This document shows, one piece after another, positions 33,720-43,619 of a stretch of DNA of 64,000 nt. A program made the position numbers and the translations under genes. The stretch comes from Caulobacter sp. Root343 (lineage in GTDB: Bacteria; Pseudomonadota; Alphaproteobacteria; Caulobacterales; Caulobacteraceae): NCBI RefSeq assembly GCF_001425745.1, contig NZ_LMDF01000011.1, positions 112,260-176,259 of the forward strand, written 5' to 3'. Within the stretch, counting starts at the first letter, position 1. Each line of letters opens with the position of its first letter. The notes under the pieces are model-generated. The model was given only the letters and a program-made list of their open reading frames with translations. It was not told the DNA's origin and ran no database searches.

Positions 33720-36218
33720 TTAGAGGGCCAGATCGCCAAACCAGTCGTCCTCGCCGATCGGCGGACCAGGCGGGACCACGATCTTGCTCTTTCCATCAGC
33801 GACCAGCGCCGCCAGGCGACCGCCGCTCTCGTCGGCGACGATCCCGGCCAAGGCGCGGGCCTGGGCCCGATCGGCGGGGTCGCCGGCCGCCGTCTTGAGG
33901 CCCTTGCCCCAGTCGGCCAGCCGGGCCCGGATCACGGCGGCGGCGGTCGGCGACAGGCTCTTGTCGTCGAGCGCCTGAGCCAGGTTCGTCACCATCCGCT
34001 GGCGCGCGCGACGGGCCAGCTCGGCTTGGCGCCCCGTCGTCTTGCCGTCGAAGGCGGCGAACGCCAGCGCCTTGTCCAACAGGCCCTCGACGCCGGGTTG
34101 GGCCGGATCGCGGCGCTTGGCCTCGACCAGCCGGTTCAGCCGGGCCGGCGCGAACAGATCGGCCCAGACCAGATCGGCAGCGACTTCCGCCGTGGCGGGC
34201 AGGTCGAAGACCGGGCCCTGGCCGAAGGTCTCGATCTCGTAGGCGTGGTCGCTCCCCTGTGACTGGCCCGAGGTCAGGACGTCGAGCGCCTTGTCGGAGA
34301 GGTCCAGCGCCGCCGGCGTGATGGTGCGCAGCAGGGCGTCGATGGCGGCGGCCTGGCGATCGGCCGGCACGAGCTTGCTGGCCTCCTTGCCGTCGCCTTC
34401 CGCGCCATAGGTGAAGTCGATCCCGCCAACCAGCTTGGCGGTCGCGTCGACCTGATAGCGCTGGAAGATGTAGATCGGCGCGATGACGCGGCGCAGGTCG
34501 GCGACCGAGGCCCCCTTGGGCAGATTGCCGAGACCGAAGCGATCGAGCGCGATCTTGCGCACCGCCATCAGGTGGTCGAGCTCGGCGACCGGATCGGAGC
34601 CGTTGTCCCACACCGCCCCCAGCGGATGCGGCGTGTCGGCCGCGCGGGCGTCCTCGTCGGAGACGTAGCGCAGACCGTCGACCTGACTCTTGTCGGCCTT
34701 GGCCTTCTGCCAGGCCTTGTCATCGGTTCCGGCCGGGGCGGGGCCGTACAGCCAGTCGATCACGAACTTGTCCCAGGCCCCGACGCCGCGGCCATAGGCG
34801 TCGGCGAAGTCGAGCCCACCGTCCTTGATGGCGATCTTCGGAGCCGGATAGTCCATGACCGAAGCCCGGCCGCCATAGGTGCTGGCGGCGAAATTGTGCT
34901 GCAGCCCGATCGAGTGGCCGATCTCGTGGGTGGCTAGCTGGCGCAGGCGGGCCAGGGCGATCTCGATCGGGTCGTTGGGGCCGCCCTTGCCGGTCTTGTC
35001 GGCGCCCTCCAGCCCCTCGAAGATCAGCCGGTCCTGGCGAATGCGCTGCGAGCCCAGCAGGACGTCGCCCTTGACGATCTCGCCGGTGCGCGGATCGACC
35101 ACCGCGTGGCCGTACGACCAGCCGCGCGTCTGGCGGTGCACCCAGTTGACGACGTTGTAGCGGGCGTCCAGCGGGCTCACCCCCTCGGGCAGCACCTCGA
35201 CCCGGAAGGCGTCGATGAAGCCCGCCGCCTCGAACGCCTGGTTCCACCAGCGACCGCCCTCGATCAGGGCCGAGCGCACCGGCTCGGGCGCGGCGCGGTC
35301 GACATAGAAGACGATCGGCTTCTTGACCGGCGAGCGGGCGGCGGTCGGATCGGTCTTCTCCAGCCGGAAGCGATGGACCAGGCGGTAGACCAGCGGCTCG
35401 TTCAGCGGGGCGGAATAGTCGGCCACCGTGTGGTCGATGACGCCGACGCGCGGATCGTTCTGGCGTGGCTGGTAGCCGGGTTCGGGCAGGGCCACGAACG
35501 AGTGGTGCAGGGCCAGGGTGACGTTGCGCGGATCGGGGACGATGCCGCGCACCTCGGAACCCGGATCGTCGCCAACGAAGGTCTCGACCGCCTCCAGCTC
35601 GACATTCAGCGGGAACACGTTGACCTCCCCGGTGTCGGCGTAGGACAGGCCGTCGTTCAGGCGGAAATCGCCCTGCTTGCTGCGCTTGAGGCTCTTGGCG
35701 ATCCCTTGCGCGTCACGGACCAGGAACGAGGTCACGTCGACCAGCAGGCCGCCGTCGGGCGCCTCGGCCTCGACCGTGTTCGACCAGACGCTGGAGACCG
35801 GGAACGAGTCGGCCACCGCCTTCTGCTCGTCCAGCGAGCCGCGCGCGGCCGAGAAGCCCCAGTTCTCGAACTGGGCGATCACCTTGCCGCCCACCCGGCG
35901 GAAGGCGACGATCTGGGTGTCGCCCGGGGCCGAACGGTCCAGGCCCGTCGGGTTCGAGCCGAGGCCGGCCCGCAGATAGGTCTGGTAGAGGTAGCGCCCA
36001 GCGATCCCGTCCGCGCCCGGCTTGGGCAGCAGCAGCAGGATCTTGCCGTCCTTCCTGTCGACGAAGACCGGAACCAGGCCGTCCTTGCGTTCGAGGCCGA
36101 CGATCGCCTCGGCGAACTTGTCCTTGGCCGGGACCTTGGCCTTCTCGGCGAACGCCGGCGCGGCGACCGCGCTCAGGCAGGCGCTGGCCATCAGCATGGC
36201 GATCTTCGACTTGCTCAT
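33720..36218 (-). CDS. Large secreted zinc-dependent metalloprotease (DUF5117/DUF4953 type)
   Basis: 832 residues. A signal peptide (MSKSKIAMLMASACLSAVAA, cut near AFA) is followed by an N-terminal beta-rich domain. A metzincin-like catalytic domain carries LATHEIGHSIGLQHNFAAST near residue 431, HExxHxxGxxH with the third zinc His. ASVMDYPAP gives the Met-turn and WSYGHAVVDPRTGEIVKGDV is typical. The C-terminal third is helical. Members are common in environmental proteobacteria and largely uncharacterised. It is probably periplasmic or outer-membrane-associated, with unknown substrates. Monocistronic, with a REP-like pair upstream. Confidence 0.88.
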   Translation of the reverse strand: MSKSKIAMLMASACLSAVAAPAFAEKAKVPAKDKFAEAIVGLERKDGLVPVFVDRKDGKILLLLPKPGADGIAGRYLYQTYLRAGLGSNPTGLDRSAPGDTQIVAFRRVGGKVIAQFENWGFSAARGSLDEQKAVADSFPVSSVWSNTVEAEAPDGGLLVDVTSFLVRDAQGIAKSLKRSKQGDFRLNDGLSYADTGEVNVFPLNVELEAVETFVGDDPGSEVRGIVPDPRNVTLALHHSFVALPEPGYQPRQNDPRVGVIDHTVADYSAPLNEPLVYRLVHRFRLEKTDPTAARSPVKKPIVFYVDRAAPEPVRSALIEGGRWWNQAFEAAGFIDAFRVEVLPEGVSPLDARYNVVNWVHRQTRGWSYGHAVVDPRTGEIVKGDVLLGSQRIRQDRLIFEGLEGADKTGKGGPNDPIEIALARLRQLATHEIGHSIGLQHNFAASTYGGRASVMDYPAPKIAIKDGGLDFADAYGRGVGAWDKFVIDWLYGPAPAGTDDKAWQKAKADKSQVDGLRYVSDEDARAADTPHPLGAVWDNGSDPVAELDHLMAVRKIALDRFGLGNLPKGASVADLRRVIAPIYIFQRYQVDATAKLVGGIDFTYGAEGDGKEASKLVPADRQAAAIDALLRTITPAALDLSDKALDVLTSGQSQGSDHAYEIETFGQGPVFDLPATAEVAADLVWADLFAPARLNRLVEAKRRDPAQPGVEGLLDKALAFAAFDGKTTGRQAELARRARQRMVTNLAQALDDKSLSPTAAAVIRARLADWGKGLKTAAGDPADRAQARALAGIVADESGGRLAALVADGKSKIVVPPGPPIGEDDWFGDLAL

Positions 36219-36280
36219 ACGCTACCCCGACCCGAATGAGCCGCGACTGTCGGGCGGGTCGGAGGCGATTGCAACGGGCG

Positions 36281-36392
36281 ACTCCCCTACCCCTTGCGGG
36301 GAGGGGCCGGGGGTGGGGGTGTGCACGCGAAACGAGCAGACGCGCAGCCGGCGCCCCCATCCCCAACCCCTTCCCCGCGAGGGGGAAGGGGC
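36281..36392. repeat. Inverted pair of palindromic intergenic repeats
   Basis: The left unit (36281-36320) starts ACTCCCCTACCCCTTGCGGG and continues with GAGGGGCCGGGGGTGGGGGT. The right unit (36352-36392) is an approximate reverse complement, GCCCCCATCCCCAACCCCTT then CCCCGCGAGGGGGAAGGGGC. About 30 bases separate them. It resembles the pair at 2052-2215 in layout and in the CCCCTTGCGGG core. It lies between argS and the metalloprotease gene, which run in the same direction. Confidence 0.7.
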
Positions 36393-36399
36393 TAGAGAT

Positions 36400-38202
36400 T
36401 TACATCCGCTCCGGCGCTTCGATGCCCAACAGATCCAGCGTCAGCACCAGCTGGCGCAAGGTCGTCTCGGCCAGGGCCAGGCGCGAGCCGCGCAGGTCTT
36501 CGCTTTCGGCGCTGACGATCGGGCAGGCGGCGTAGAACTTCGAGAAGGTCTGGGCCAGCTTGTAGGCGTGCTCGGCCACGAAGTTGGGGGCCTTCTTGTC
36601 GTAGGCCTCCTGCAGGGCGCCCTCGAAGGCGTCCAGCAGCATGGCCAGATCGCGCTCGGCCGCCTCGTGGATCACGATCCGGCCGGCGGTCGCGCCGGCC
36701 TCGGCGGCCTTGCGCAGCACGCTCTTGATGCGCACCGACTGGTACAGCAGGTACGGGCCGGTCTTGCCCTCGAAGCTGGTGAAGCGGTCGAGGTCGAACA
36801 CGTACGAGGTGCCGCGGAAGTTCTGCAGGTCGGCGAACTTCAGGGCCGCGACGCCGACCTTGTGGGCGGTGTCCTCGAACTGCTCTTCGGAGAGCTCGGC
36901 GCCGAGGCCGGCCTCGTGCAGGCGCTCGCGGGCCTTTTCACGGGCCATCTCGATCAGGTCGTGCAGCTTCAGCACGCCGCCGGCCCGGGTCTTGAAGGGC
37001 TTGCCGTCGGCGCCGTTCATGGTGCCGAAGCCGATATGCTCCAGCGAGCCGTCGGCCGCGTAGCCGGCCAGGTAGGCGGCGCGGAACACGGTCTCGAAGT
37101 GCAGGGCCTGGCGCTGGTCGACGCAGTAGAGGATCAGGTGCGGGTCGAACGACTTGCGGCGGTCCAGGATCGTCGCCAGGTCGGTCGTGCCGTACATGGC
37201 CGAACCTTCCGACGAGACCACCAGCAGCGGCGGCACGTCCTGCTTGTCGCCCTCACGGGCGACGCGGACGATGCGGGCGCCCTGGTCCTCGACCAGCAGG
37301 CCCTTGTCCTCCAGCTGGCGGACCATCGGCTCGATCAGGTCGTTGACGTCGCTCTCGCCCTTCCAGAGGTCGAAGTCGACGCCCAGGGCGTGGAACTCGC
37401 GCTCCAGGGCGACGCGGCTGACCTTGACGAAGTGGCGCCACAGCAGACGGTAGCCGAAGCGGCCGTTCTGCAGCTCGGCGGTGGCCTTGCGGGCCCGCTC
37501 CTTGAACGCCGGGTCTTCCTTCTGACGCACCGAGGCGGCCGGATAGATGCGGTCGAGGTCGGCCAGGCTGATCCGGCTCTCGAACTCGGCCATCACCTTG
37601 GCCTCGTCGGCCGCCGAGAAGCCGCGCGGCGCTTCCGGCAGCTTCTCCATCAGGGCGTTGATGAAGGCGTCCTCGTCCATGATGGCGCTGATCAGCAGGC
37701 CCATCTGGAAGCCCCAGTCGCCGAAGTGGGCGTCGCCCACCACGTCGTCGCCGCGGAAGCGGTACAGGCGCTTGACCGACTCGCCGATGATCGAGGCGCG
37801 CAGATGGCCCACGTGCATCGGCTTGGCGACGTTGGGACCGGCGTAGTCGATCAGCACCCGGCGCGGGCTTTCCAGCAGCTGGGCGCCGGTGCGGTCGTCG
37901 GACGCGATCTCGCGGGCGCGGGCCGACAGGGCCTCGTCGCTGACGCGCAGGTTGATGAAGCCGACCCCGGCGATCTCCACCGAGGCCAGGCGCGGGTCGC
38001 CCTTCAGGATGTCGACGACCTGCACGGCGATCTCGCGCGGATTGCGCTTGGCGCTCTTGGCCGCCGCGAGGGCGCCGTTGCACTGGAAATCGGCCAGGTC
38101 GGGTCGGTCGGAGGCGGTGACGCGTCCGAATTCGGGAGGAAGTCCGGCGGCCTGGAAAGCGGCCGCGGCCGCTTCACTCAGGGACCGCTTCAAATCGTTC
38201 AT
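36400..38202 (-). CDS. argS: Arginyl-tRNA synthetase
   Basis: 600 residues. Class I synthetase. The HIGH motif appears as HVGH in [20 protein letters not shown]; the KMSKS loop is replaced by [10 protein letters not shown], normal for many ArgRS. The N-terminal Add1 domain recognises tRNA ([20 protein letters not shown]). The C-terminal helical DALR domain runs from about 480 and ends [14 protein letters not shown]. Its ATG overlaps the TGA of the upstream gene, so translation of the two is coupled. Confidence 0.98.
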   Translation of the reverse strand: MNDLKRSLSEAAAAAFQAAGLPPEFGRVTASDRPDLADFQCNGALAAAKSAKRNPREIAVQVVDILKGDPRLASVEIAGVGFINLRVSDEALSARAREIASDDRTGAQLLESPRRVLIDYAGPNVAKPMHVGHLRASIIGESVKRLYRFRGDDVVGDAHFGDWGFQMGLLISAIMDEDAFINALMEKLPEAPRGFSAADEAKVMAEFESRISLADLDRIYPAASVRQKEDPAFKERARKATAELQNGRFGYRLLWRHFVKVSRVALEREFHALGVDFDLWKGESDVNDLIEPMVRQLEDKGLLVEDQGARIVRVAREGDKQDVPPLLVVSSEGSAMYGTTDLATILDRRKSFDPHLILYCVDQRQALHFETVFRAAYLAGYAADGSLEHIGFGTMNGADGKPFKTRAGGVLKLHDLIEMAREKARERLHEAGLGAELSEEQFEDTAHKVGVAALKFADLQNFRGTSYVFDLDRFTSFEGKTGPYLLYQSVRIKSVLRKAAEAGATAGRIVIHEAAERDLAMLLDAFEGALQEAYDKKAPNFVAEHAYKLAQTFSKFYAACPIVSAESEDLRGSRLALAETTLRQLVLTLDLLGIEAPERM

Positions 38203-38909
38203 TGCTTGGTAGGCGTCCCTGCTGGGGCTTGGCTCGGCTGGGCTTGGGCCGTCTGGCCCGCATTGACCCGGAAGCGCTTGCCCTCGCGGTTGAAGGCGGC
38301 CATTTCCGGCGTCACGTCGAAGCCGAGCAGCACTTCGAAATTGCCGCCGCTGACCTTGGAGTCGGCGCGCGGAATGGTGATCTGCTCGATGGTCTCACGC
38401 GTATAGACGCGATCCTGGCCGGCGGCGAAGCTCACCGGCAGGTCGAAATATTCCTTGGCGATCACGGCCTGGTTCCGCTCGGTGACGGCCACCCAGTAGC
38501 GGTAGACGTGCTTGTCGCCCTCGGCCTTGGGGCCGCGTCCCAGCTGGAACAGCGCCTCGATACGGATCTTGATCGGCTCGTCGCCCTTGTAGGCGCAGCC
38601 CGAGGCGATGCTCTGGATCTCGCCGGTGAAGCCGGCCTGGGCGGCCGATTCCTTGGCCTCCTTGAACTCGACATAGCGGCTGGCGTCGTACAGCACCTTC
38701 ACATACGGGCACGGGCCGGCGTTGCGAAGTTGCTGCAGCGGAGCCTTGGGCTGGTTCCACTCCTCGTCGCGCTTCTTCTTCTTGGCGCCCTGGTCGTCGT
38801 CGCCGCCCTGGTCGCCGCGGCCGGGCCCCTGGGCGTAAACAGTCGTCGCCGTCGCGGCGATCGAGACGGCCATCAGGGCGCTGAGAGCGAACGAAAGAGT
38901 GCGGCGCAT
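38199..38909 (-). CDS. Secreted protein of unknown function, coupled to argS
   Basis: 236 residues from the ATG at 38909 ([20 protein letters not shown]); the longer frame to 38987 would bury the signal peptide. Cleavage is likely at VYA-QG. The mature N-terminus is charged and disordered ([20 protein letters not shown]). A beta-rich domain follows with two conserved-looking Cys ([20 protein letters not shown] and [20 protein letters not shown]). The C-terminus is Gln/Ala/Pro-rich. I associate this order, next to argS, with alphaproteobacteria, but the function is unknown. The stop overlaps the argS start as ATGA. Confidence 0.8.
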   Translation of the reverse strand: MRRTLSFALSALMAVSIAATATTVYAQGPGRGDQGGDDDQGAKKKKRDEEWNQPKAPLQQLRNAGPCPYVKVLYDASRYVEFKEAKESAAQAGFTGEIQSIASGCAYKGDEPIKIRIEALFQLGRGPKAEGDKHVYRYWVAVTERNQAVIAKEYFDLPVSFAAGQDRVYTRETIEQITIPRADSKVSGGNFEVLLGFDVTPEMAAFNREGKRFRVNAGQTAQAQPSQAPAGTPTKQ

Positions 38910-39052
38910 GAAACGTCCGGTCCGAGAAAGAAAGAGCCAAGCGGGACCACAGCGCCCCGTCGGCGTCATGCAGCCTGATAAAGGCATATGCGTGACGTCG
39001 CAACGCCGCAGACTCCTGGCGCCGAGGGCTTCGAGAGACTAGTTTCCGCGCC

Positions 39053-40012
39053 ATGAACGCCCATACGCCAGTCCGTCGCCCGATCTCGCTCGTGCTAGCC
39101 AGCCCGCGCGGCTTCTGCGCTGGCGTCGATCGCGCCATCCAGATCGTCGAGCGCGCCGTCGAGAAGTTCGGCGCCCCGGTCTATGTGCGTCACGAGATCG
39201 TGCACAACCGCCACGTGGTCGATCGGCTGAAGGCGCTGGGCGCGGTGTTCATCGAGGAGCTGTCCGAGGCCCCCGACGACCGCCCCGTGGTGTTCTCGGC
39301 CCACGGTGTACCCAAGTCGGTGCCGGCCGAGGCCAAGTCGCGGCAGATGATCTATCTGGACGCCACCTGCCCGCTGGTCTCCAAGGTCCATGTCGAGGCT
39401 CAGAAGCACTTCGACGCCGGCCGCGAGATCGTGCTGATCGGCCATGCCGGCCATCCCGAGGTTATCGGCACCATGGGCCAGCTGCCCGAGGGCGCGGTCA
39501 CCCTGATCGAGGACATCAACGACGCCGCCGCCTGGGTTCCCAAGGACGCCGCCAACGTCGCCTTCCTGACCCAGACCACCCTGTCGGTCGACGATACCGC
39601 CGACATGGTGGCGCTGCTGCGCGAGCGCTTCCCGGGCATCGCCGCCCCGCACAAGGAAGACATCTGCTACGCCACCACCAACCGCCAGGACGCGGTCAAG
39701 CACCTGGCCGAGCAGAGCGAGCTGGTTCTGGTGGTGGGCTCGAAGAACTCGTCCAACTCGGTGCGCCTGATGGAGGTCGGCCTGAAGGCCGGCGCCACCG
39801 CCGCCTATCTGATCGACGACGCCAATGGCGTCGACTGGACCTGGTTCGAAGGCGTGCAGCGCGTGGGCCTCACCGCCGGGGCCTCGGCCCCGGAAGACCT
39901 GGTGCAGGGCGTCATCGACGCCATCTCGGCCCGCTTCGACACCACCGTCGAGGAACTGGTCGAGGCGCGGGAGACCATCACCTTCAAGCTGCCGAGGCTG
40001 CTGACGGCTTAG
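39053..40012 (+). CDS. ispH: 4-hydroxy-3-methylbut-2-enyl diphosphate reductase
   Basis: 319 residues. Last enzyme of the MEP isoprenoid pathway, forming IPP and DMAPP. The three cluster Cys are visible: [11 protein letters not shown] (C22), [12 protein letters not shown] (about 106) and [11 protein letters not shown] (about 204). [20 protein letters not shown] and [17 protein letters not shown] are family signatures. Divergent from the secreted-protein/argS pair, with 143 bases between starts. Confidence 0.98.
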   Translation: MNAHTPVRRPISLVLASPRGFCAGVDRAIQIVERAVEKFGAPVYVRHEIVHNRHVVDRLKALGAVFIEELSEAPDDRPVVFSAHGVPKSVPAEAKSRQMIYLDATCPLVSKVHVEAQKHFDAGREIVLIGHAGHPEVIGTMGQLPEGAVTLIEDINDAAAWVPKDAANVAFLTQTTLSVDDTADMVALLRERFPGIAAPHKEDICYATTNRQDAVKHLAEQSELVLVVGSKNSSNSVRLMEVGLKAGATAAYLIDDANGVDWTWFEGVQRVGLTAGASAPEDLVQGVIDAISARFDTTVEELVEARETITFKLPRLLTA

Positions 40013-40040
40013 CGTGGTGACCGGCCGTTCGCCATGCGCT

Positions 40041-40388
40041 TCATTCGTCCACTACCCAACGGCATACGGCGAGCGCTGCTAAGACAACACTGACGGCAAT
40101 CAACAGGATCGCAGGGCCGAAGAGAAGCCATGCGCCAACTGTCGTGTCAGGAACGCTGTGCGCCCCGGCGAATATCCAGGCAAACGCAAGGGCGAACGCC
40201 CCCAGGGCATATGCTCTTCCAAATCGCCGCGAAAAAGAAATCCAAGAACCACTACCCACAAAGGCGTCTCTGGCCTCAGGCCAGGTCCTAAAGCGTTCGC
40301 GAATTGCCGCCGCATAGAGGGCAGGCCATAGCGTAGCCGAGGCGATGGCCACGAACGCAAGCAGCAGGAATAGGACGACAGCTCCCAT
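40041..40388 (-). CDS. Small membrane protein of unknown function
   Basis: 115 residues with three hydrophobic helices: VVLFLLLAFVAIASATLWPA (about 4-27), AYALGAFALAFAWIFAGAHS (about 59-78) and VGAWLLFGPAILLIAVSVVL (about 83-103). The central loop is charged (RFRTWPEARDAFVGSGSWIS). Its GC content is visibly lower than that of neighbouring genes (AAGAAATCCAAGAACC-like stretches), which could mean recent acquisition or weak selection. It lies between ispH and thrB on the opposite strand. No family recognised. Confidence 0.65.
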   Translation of the reverse strand: MGAVVLFLLLAFVAIASATLWPALYAAAIRERFRTWPEARDAFVGSGSWISFSRRFGRAYALGAFALAFAWIFAGAHSVPDTTVGAWLLFGPAILLIAVSVVLAALAVCRWVVDE

Positions 40389-40614
40389 CCGACGACTTTA
40401 GGCTGAGTGGGCAATGGCGACCATAGGTCTCGAGGCGGCCTCAGCAGCGGGAGCACACCGCCGGAAGACATCAGCGTTCGCTTCCGGATTCGCTAGCACG
40501 GATGTCGGCTCGTTTTCAGGCTCGTCCATGCCGGAACTCCTTCCGCGCGGCCATGGCACGTCGAAGACGAAGCTCCCCCTTGACCGCCAGCGCCGGCTCC
40601 CGCATCCCGGCGTC

Positions 40615-41568
40615 ATGGCCGTCTATACCGACATCACCGACCAAGAACTCGCGACCTTCCTGGAAGGCTACGACCTGGGGGCGCCGCTGGCGTTCAAGGG
40701 CATCGCCGAGGGCGTGGAGAACTCCAACTTCCTGCTGGAGACGGAGAGCGGCCGCTACATCCTCACGGTCTACGAGCGTCGGGTGAAGGCGCAGGACCTG
40801 CCCTATTTCCTCAACATGTTGACCTGGCTGGCCGACAAGGGCTTTCCCAGCGCCCGGCCGATCCCGGACCGCAAGGGCGCGACCCTGTCCAGCCTGCGCG
40901 GCAAGCCGGCGGCGCTCGTCGAGTTCCTACCCGGCCTGTCGGTGCGCAAGCCGACCGTCGCCCATTGCCGCGAGGCCGGCGAGGGCCTGGCCTGGCTACA
41001 CCTGGCCGGCGAGGGCTATCCCGGCCGCCGCGCCAACGACCTGGGCCAACAGGCCTGGTCGCCGCTGTTCGCCAAGCACCGCAAGGCCGCCGAGGACCTG
41101 AAGCCGGGCCTGTCGGCGACCATCGACAACGACCTGGCGCAGCTGGCCCTGATGTGGCCGCGAAATCTGCCGGCCGGCGTCATCCACGCCGACTATTTTC
41201 CGGACAACGTCTTCTTCCAGTCGAACGGCAAGTTCGCCGCGGCGATCGACTTCTATTTCGCCTGCGACGACGCCTACGCCTACGACGTGGCCGTCACCTT
41301 GAACGCCTGGTGCTTCGAGCCCGACGGCAGCTTCAACATCACCGCCGCCAAGGCCCTGCTGAACGGCTACGAGCGCCGCCGGCCGCTGAGTCCGGCCGAG
41401 AAGCAGGCCCTGCCGATCCTGGCGCGCGGCGCGGCCATGCGTTTCTTCCTGACCCGCCTGGCCGACTGGGGCTCGACCCCGCCCGGCGCCCTGGTCCGGC
41501 CCAAGGATCCGCTGGAGTACGAGCGCAAGCTGGCCGTCCACCGCGAAGGGCTCGTGCTGTTCGCATGA
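40615..41568 (+). CDS. thrB: Homoserine kinase (APH-type ThrB)
   Basis: 317 residues from the ATG at 40615 ([20 protein letters not shown]); upstream open frame is spurious. Phosphorylates homoserine on the way to threonine. It is the aminoglycoside-phosphotransferase-like form, not the GHMP form: [20 protein letters not shown] is the nucleotide region, and [15 protein letters not shown] with [20 protein letters not shown] gives the catalytic HxD...N and DFY motifs. The stop overlaps the rnhA start as ATGA. Confidence 0.96.
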   Translation: MAVYTDITDQELATFLEGYDLGAPLAFKGIAEGVENSNFLLETESGRYILTVYERRVKAQDLPYFLNMLTWLADKGFPSARPIPDRKGATLSSLRGKPAALVEFLPGLSVRKPTVAHCREAGEGLAWLHLAGEGYPGRRANDLGQQAWSPLFAKHRKAAEDLKPGLSATIDNDLAQLALMWPRNLPAGVIHADYFPDNVFFQSNGKFAAAIDFYFACDDAYAYDVAVTLNAWCFEPDGSFNITAAKALLNGYERRRPLSPAEKQALPILARGAAMRFFLTRLADWGSTPPGALVRPKDPLEYERKLAVHREGLVLFA

Positions 41569-42014
41569 CGCCCAAGGTCACCATCTACACCGACGGCGCC
41601 TGCAAGGGTAACCCGGGCCCGGGCGGCTGGGGCGCCATCCTGTTCTACGGCGACAAGAAGAAGGAAATCTGCGGCGGCGAGCCGGCGACCACCAACAACC
41701 GCATGGAGTTGATGGCCGCCATCCAGGCCTTGGAGCTGCTGAACCGCCCCTGCAAGATCGAGCTGCACACCGACAGCCAGTACGTGATGAAGGGCATCCA
41801 GGAGTGGATCCGGGGCTGGAAGGCGCGCGGCTGGAAGACGGCCGACAAGAGCCCGGTCAAGAACGACGACCTCTGGAGGCGGCTCGACGCCGCGCGCGAT
41901 CGGCACGACGTCGACTGGCGCTGGGTCAAGGGCCACGCCGGCCATCCGCTGAACGAACGGGCCGACGCCCTGGCCAACGAAGGCCTGCGCAAGGCCAATC
42001 CGCGCTTCGGCTAA
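41565..42014 (+). CDS. rnhA: Ribonuclease HI
   Basis: 149 residues. Cleaves RNA in RNA-DNA hybrids. Catalytic acids: D in [21 protein letters not shown] in [15 protein letters not shown] in [13 protein letters not shown], and the late D in [23 protein letters not shown] is typical. The start is set by the ATGA overlap with thrB, a pairing widely conserved in alphaproteobacteria. RNase HII (rnhB) is also encoded in this window at 13403. Confidence 0.98.
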   Translation: MTPKVTIYTDGACKGNPGPGGWGAILFYGDKKKEICGGEPATTNNRMELMAAIQALELLNRPCKIELHTDSQYVMKGIQEWIRGWKARGWKTADKSPVKNDDLWRRLDAARDRHDVDWRWVKGHAGHPLNERADALANEGLRKANPRFG

Positions 42015-42022
42015 CATTCGAC

Positions 42023-42119
42023 TGTCATCCCGGACGACCCGGAGGGTCGATCCGGGACCGCCGGAAGCTCTGAGCTTGCTGCGGTCCCGGCTCTCCGCTG
42101 CGCTACGGCCGGGATGACA
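42023..42119. repeat. Dispersed 97-bp repeat with TGTCATCCCGG termini (copy 2)
   Basis: Begins TGTCATCCCGG and ends CCGGGATGACA (42109-42119). It aligns with the reverse complement of the element at 31819-31913 through CGGGACCGCCGGAAG and CGGCTCTCCGCTGCGCT. The middle (TCTGAGCTTGCTG) differs. It lies between the convergent rnhA and rhodanese genes. Confidence 0.85.
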
Positions 42120-42129
42120 TTGTTGACGC

Positions 42130-42564
42130 CTAAGCCGCCGAGGCCGACGCCACCAAACTTCCAGGCTGGTCGCCCGTCGCGAACGGCAGGCCTTCGGAGT
42201 GCCAGCCCGTGATCCCGCCGATCATCAGCTTCACCGGCCGCCCCAGCTGGGCCAGCTTCAGCGCCGCGCGGTCGGCGCCGTTGCAGTGCGGGCCTGCGCA
42301 ATAGACGACGAACAGGGTGTCGGCCGGCCATTGCGCCAGGCGCTCGGCATTGATCTCGGCGTGGCGCAGGTGGATGGCGCCGGGCACGTGCCGGCGGGCA
42401 TAGGCTTCGGGCTGGCCGACGACGTGCAGCAGCACGAAGTCGACCTCGCCCGCCCGCAGGGCCGCGGCGACGTCGGCGCAGTCGGTCTCCAGCGACAGGC
42501 GCGCGGCGAAGTGGGCGGCGGCGACTTGGGCGGACGCGGCGGGGATTTCGGATACAAAGCTCAT
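42130..42564 (-). CDS. Rhodanese-like sulfurtransferase
   Basis: 144 residues, a single rhodanese domain. FVLLHVVGQPEAYARRHVPG and AIHLRHAEI are the usual core. The catalytic Cys is C89 in the loop VVYCAGPHCNGADRAALKLA, with a second Cys in the loop. The closing VKLMIGGITGWHSEGLP is also typical. It transfers sulfane sulfur to a thiol or cyanide. It is divergent from ftrA, 86 bases apart, a pairing I recognise from other proteobacteria, suggesting FtrA controls it. Confidence 0.93.
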   Translation of the reverse strand: MSFVSEIPAASAQVAAAHFAARLSLETDCADVAAALRAGEVDFVLLHVVGQPEAYARRHVPGAIHLRHAEINAERLAQWPADTLFVVYCAGPHCNGADRAALKLAQLGRPVKLMIGGITGWHSEGLPFATGDQPGSLVASASAA

Positions 42565-42604
42565 GACGGCCTCCGTGGATGACGGCGGCAGACTTGCCCC
42601 ACGG

Positions 42605-42626
42605 GGCCTGCCCGCGTTAGCAGGCC
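42605..42626. promoter_or_regulatory. Inverted repeat between rhodanese and ftrA
   Basis: GGCCTGC (42605-42611) and GCAGGCC (42620-42626) with an 8-base spacer, in the 86-base divergent promoter region. A candidate FtrA or other factor site. The assignment rests only on position. Confidence 0.35.
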
Positions 42627-42650
42627 AGACCGACAGCGACCGTAAAGATC

Positions 42651-43619
42651 ATGCCAAACCCTCCACCCAAGGGCCGCCTCGTCGTCGCCCTGGCCTATGA
42701 CGGCCTCTGCACCTTCGAATACGGGGTGGCGGTGGAGCTGTTCGCCCTGCCCCGGCCGGAGATGGGACCGGACTGGTACCGCTTCGCCACCGCCGCCGTG
42801 GAGCCGGGCGAGCTGAGGGGCTTGGGCGGCGTGCGGGTCGTCGGCGACGGCGGGTTGGAGCTTCTGGAGCAGGCCAGCATCATCGTCGCGCCGGGCTGGC
42901 GTGGCCCGGACGCGCCCGTGCCGCCGCCCCTGGTCGAGGCCCTGCTGGCGGCCAACGCCCGCGGCGCGCAGCTGATGTCGATCTGCTCGGGCGTCTTCGT
43001 CCTGGCCGCCACCGGCCTGTTGGACGGCCGCCGGGCCACCACCCACTGGCGCCATGCCGACGCCCTGCGCGCACGGCATCCGGCGATCACCGTCGAGCCG
43101 GACCTGCTGTATATCGACGAAGGGGATGTGATGACCTCGGCCGGCAGCGCGGCCGGCATCGACCTGGGCCTGCACCTGATCCGCCGCGACTTCGGGCCAG
43201 AAGCGGCCAACAGCGTCGCCCGCCGCCTGGTGACGCCGCCACACCGCGACGGCGGTCAGGCCCAGTTCGTTCAGCGGCCGGTGCCTGTCATCCACGAAGC
43301 CTCGCGGCTGGGGCCGATCCTCGACCGAATGCGTGCTGACCTGTCGGGCGCCCACACGATCAAGGCTCTGGCCGACACGGCCGGCATGAGCGAGCGGACC
43401 TTCCTGCGGCGGTTCGAGGCCGCCACCGGCGACACCCCGGCCCGCTGGCTGCTGGCCGAGCGGCTGAACCGGGCGCGGGACCTGCTGGAGACCTCGACGG
43501 CCGGAATCGCCCAGGTGGCCGAGGCGGTGGGCCTGGGCGCGCCGGCCCTGCGGCATCACTTCCGCCGCCAGTTCTCGACCACGCCCGGCGCCTATCGCGC
43601 CAAGTTCTCGCGCGGCTAG
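42651..43619 (+). CDS. ftrA: FtrA-type AraC-family regulator with DJ-1/PfpI domain
   Basis: 322 residues. The N-terminal half is a DJ-1/PfpI-like (glutamine amidotransferase class I) domain: VALAYDGLCTFEYGVAVELF, IIVAPGWRG, and the nucleophile-elbow Cys in MSICSGVFVLAATGLLDG. The C-terminal 100 residues hold two AraC helix-turn-helices (HTIKALADTAGMSERTFLRR and IAQVAEAVGLGAPALRHHFR). This GlxA/FtrA layout is well known. It is divergent from the rhodanese gene. The symbol is by family resemblance and context. Confidence 0.88.
   Translation: MPNPPPKGRLVVALAYDGLCTFEYGVAVELFALPRPEMGPDWYRFATAAVEPGELRGLGGVRVVGDGGLELLEQASIIVAPGWRGPDAPVPPPLVEALLAANARGAQLMSICSGVFVLAATGLLDGRRATTHWRHADALRARHPAITVEPDLLYIDEGDVMTSAGSAAGIDLGLHLIRRDFGPEAANSVARRLVTPPHRDGGQAQFVQRPVPVIHEASRLGPILDRMRADLSGAHTIKALADTAGMSERTFLRRFEAATGDTPARWLLAERLNRARDLLETSTAGIAQVAEAVGLGAPALRHHFRRQFSTTPGAYRAKFSRG

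Noticed and set aside
36022-38406. A 794-codon plus-strand open frame opposite argS
   Set aside because: It runs across argS, the repeat pair and the metalloprotease start in antisense, with low-complexity Gly/Leu/Ala composition.
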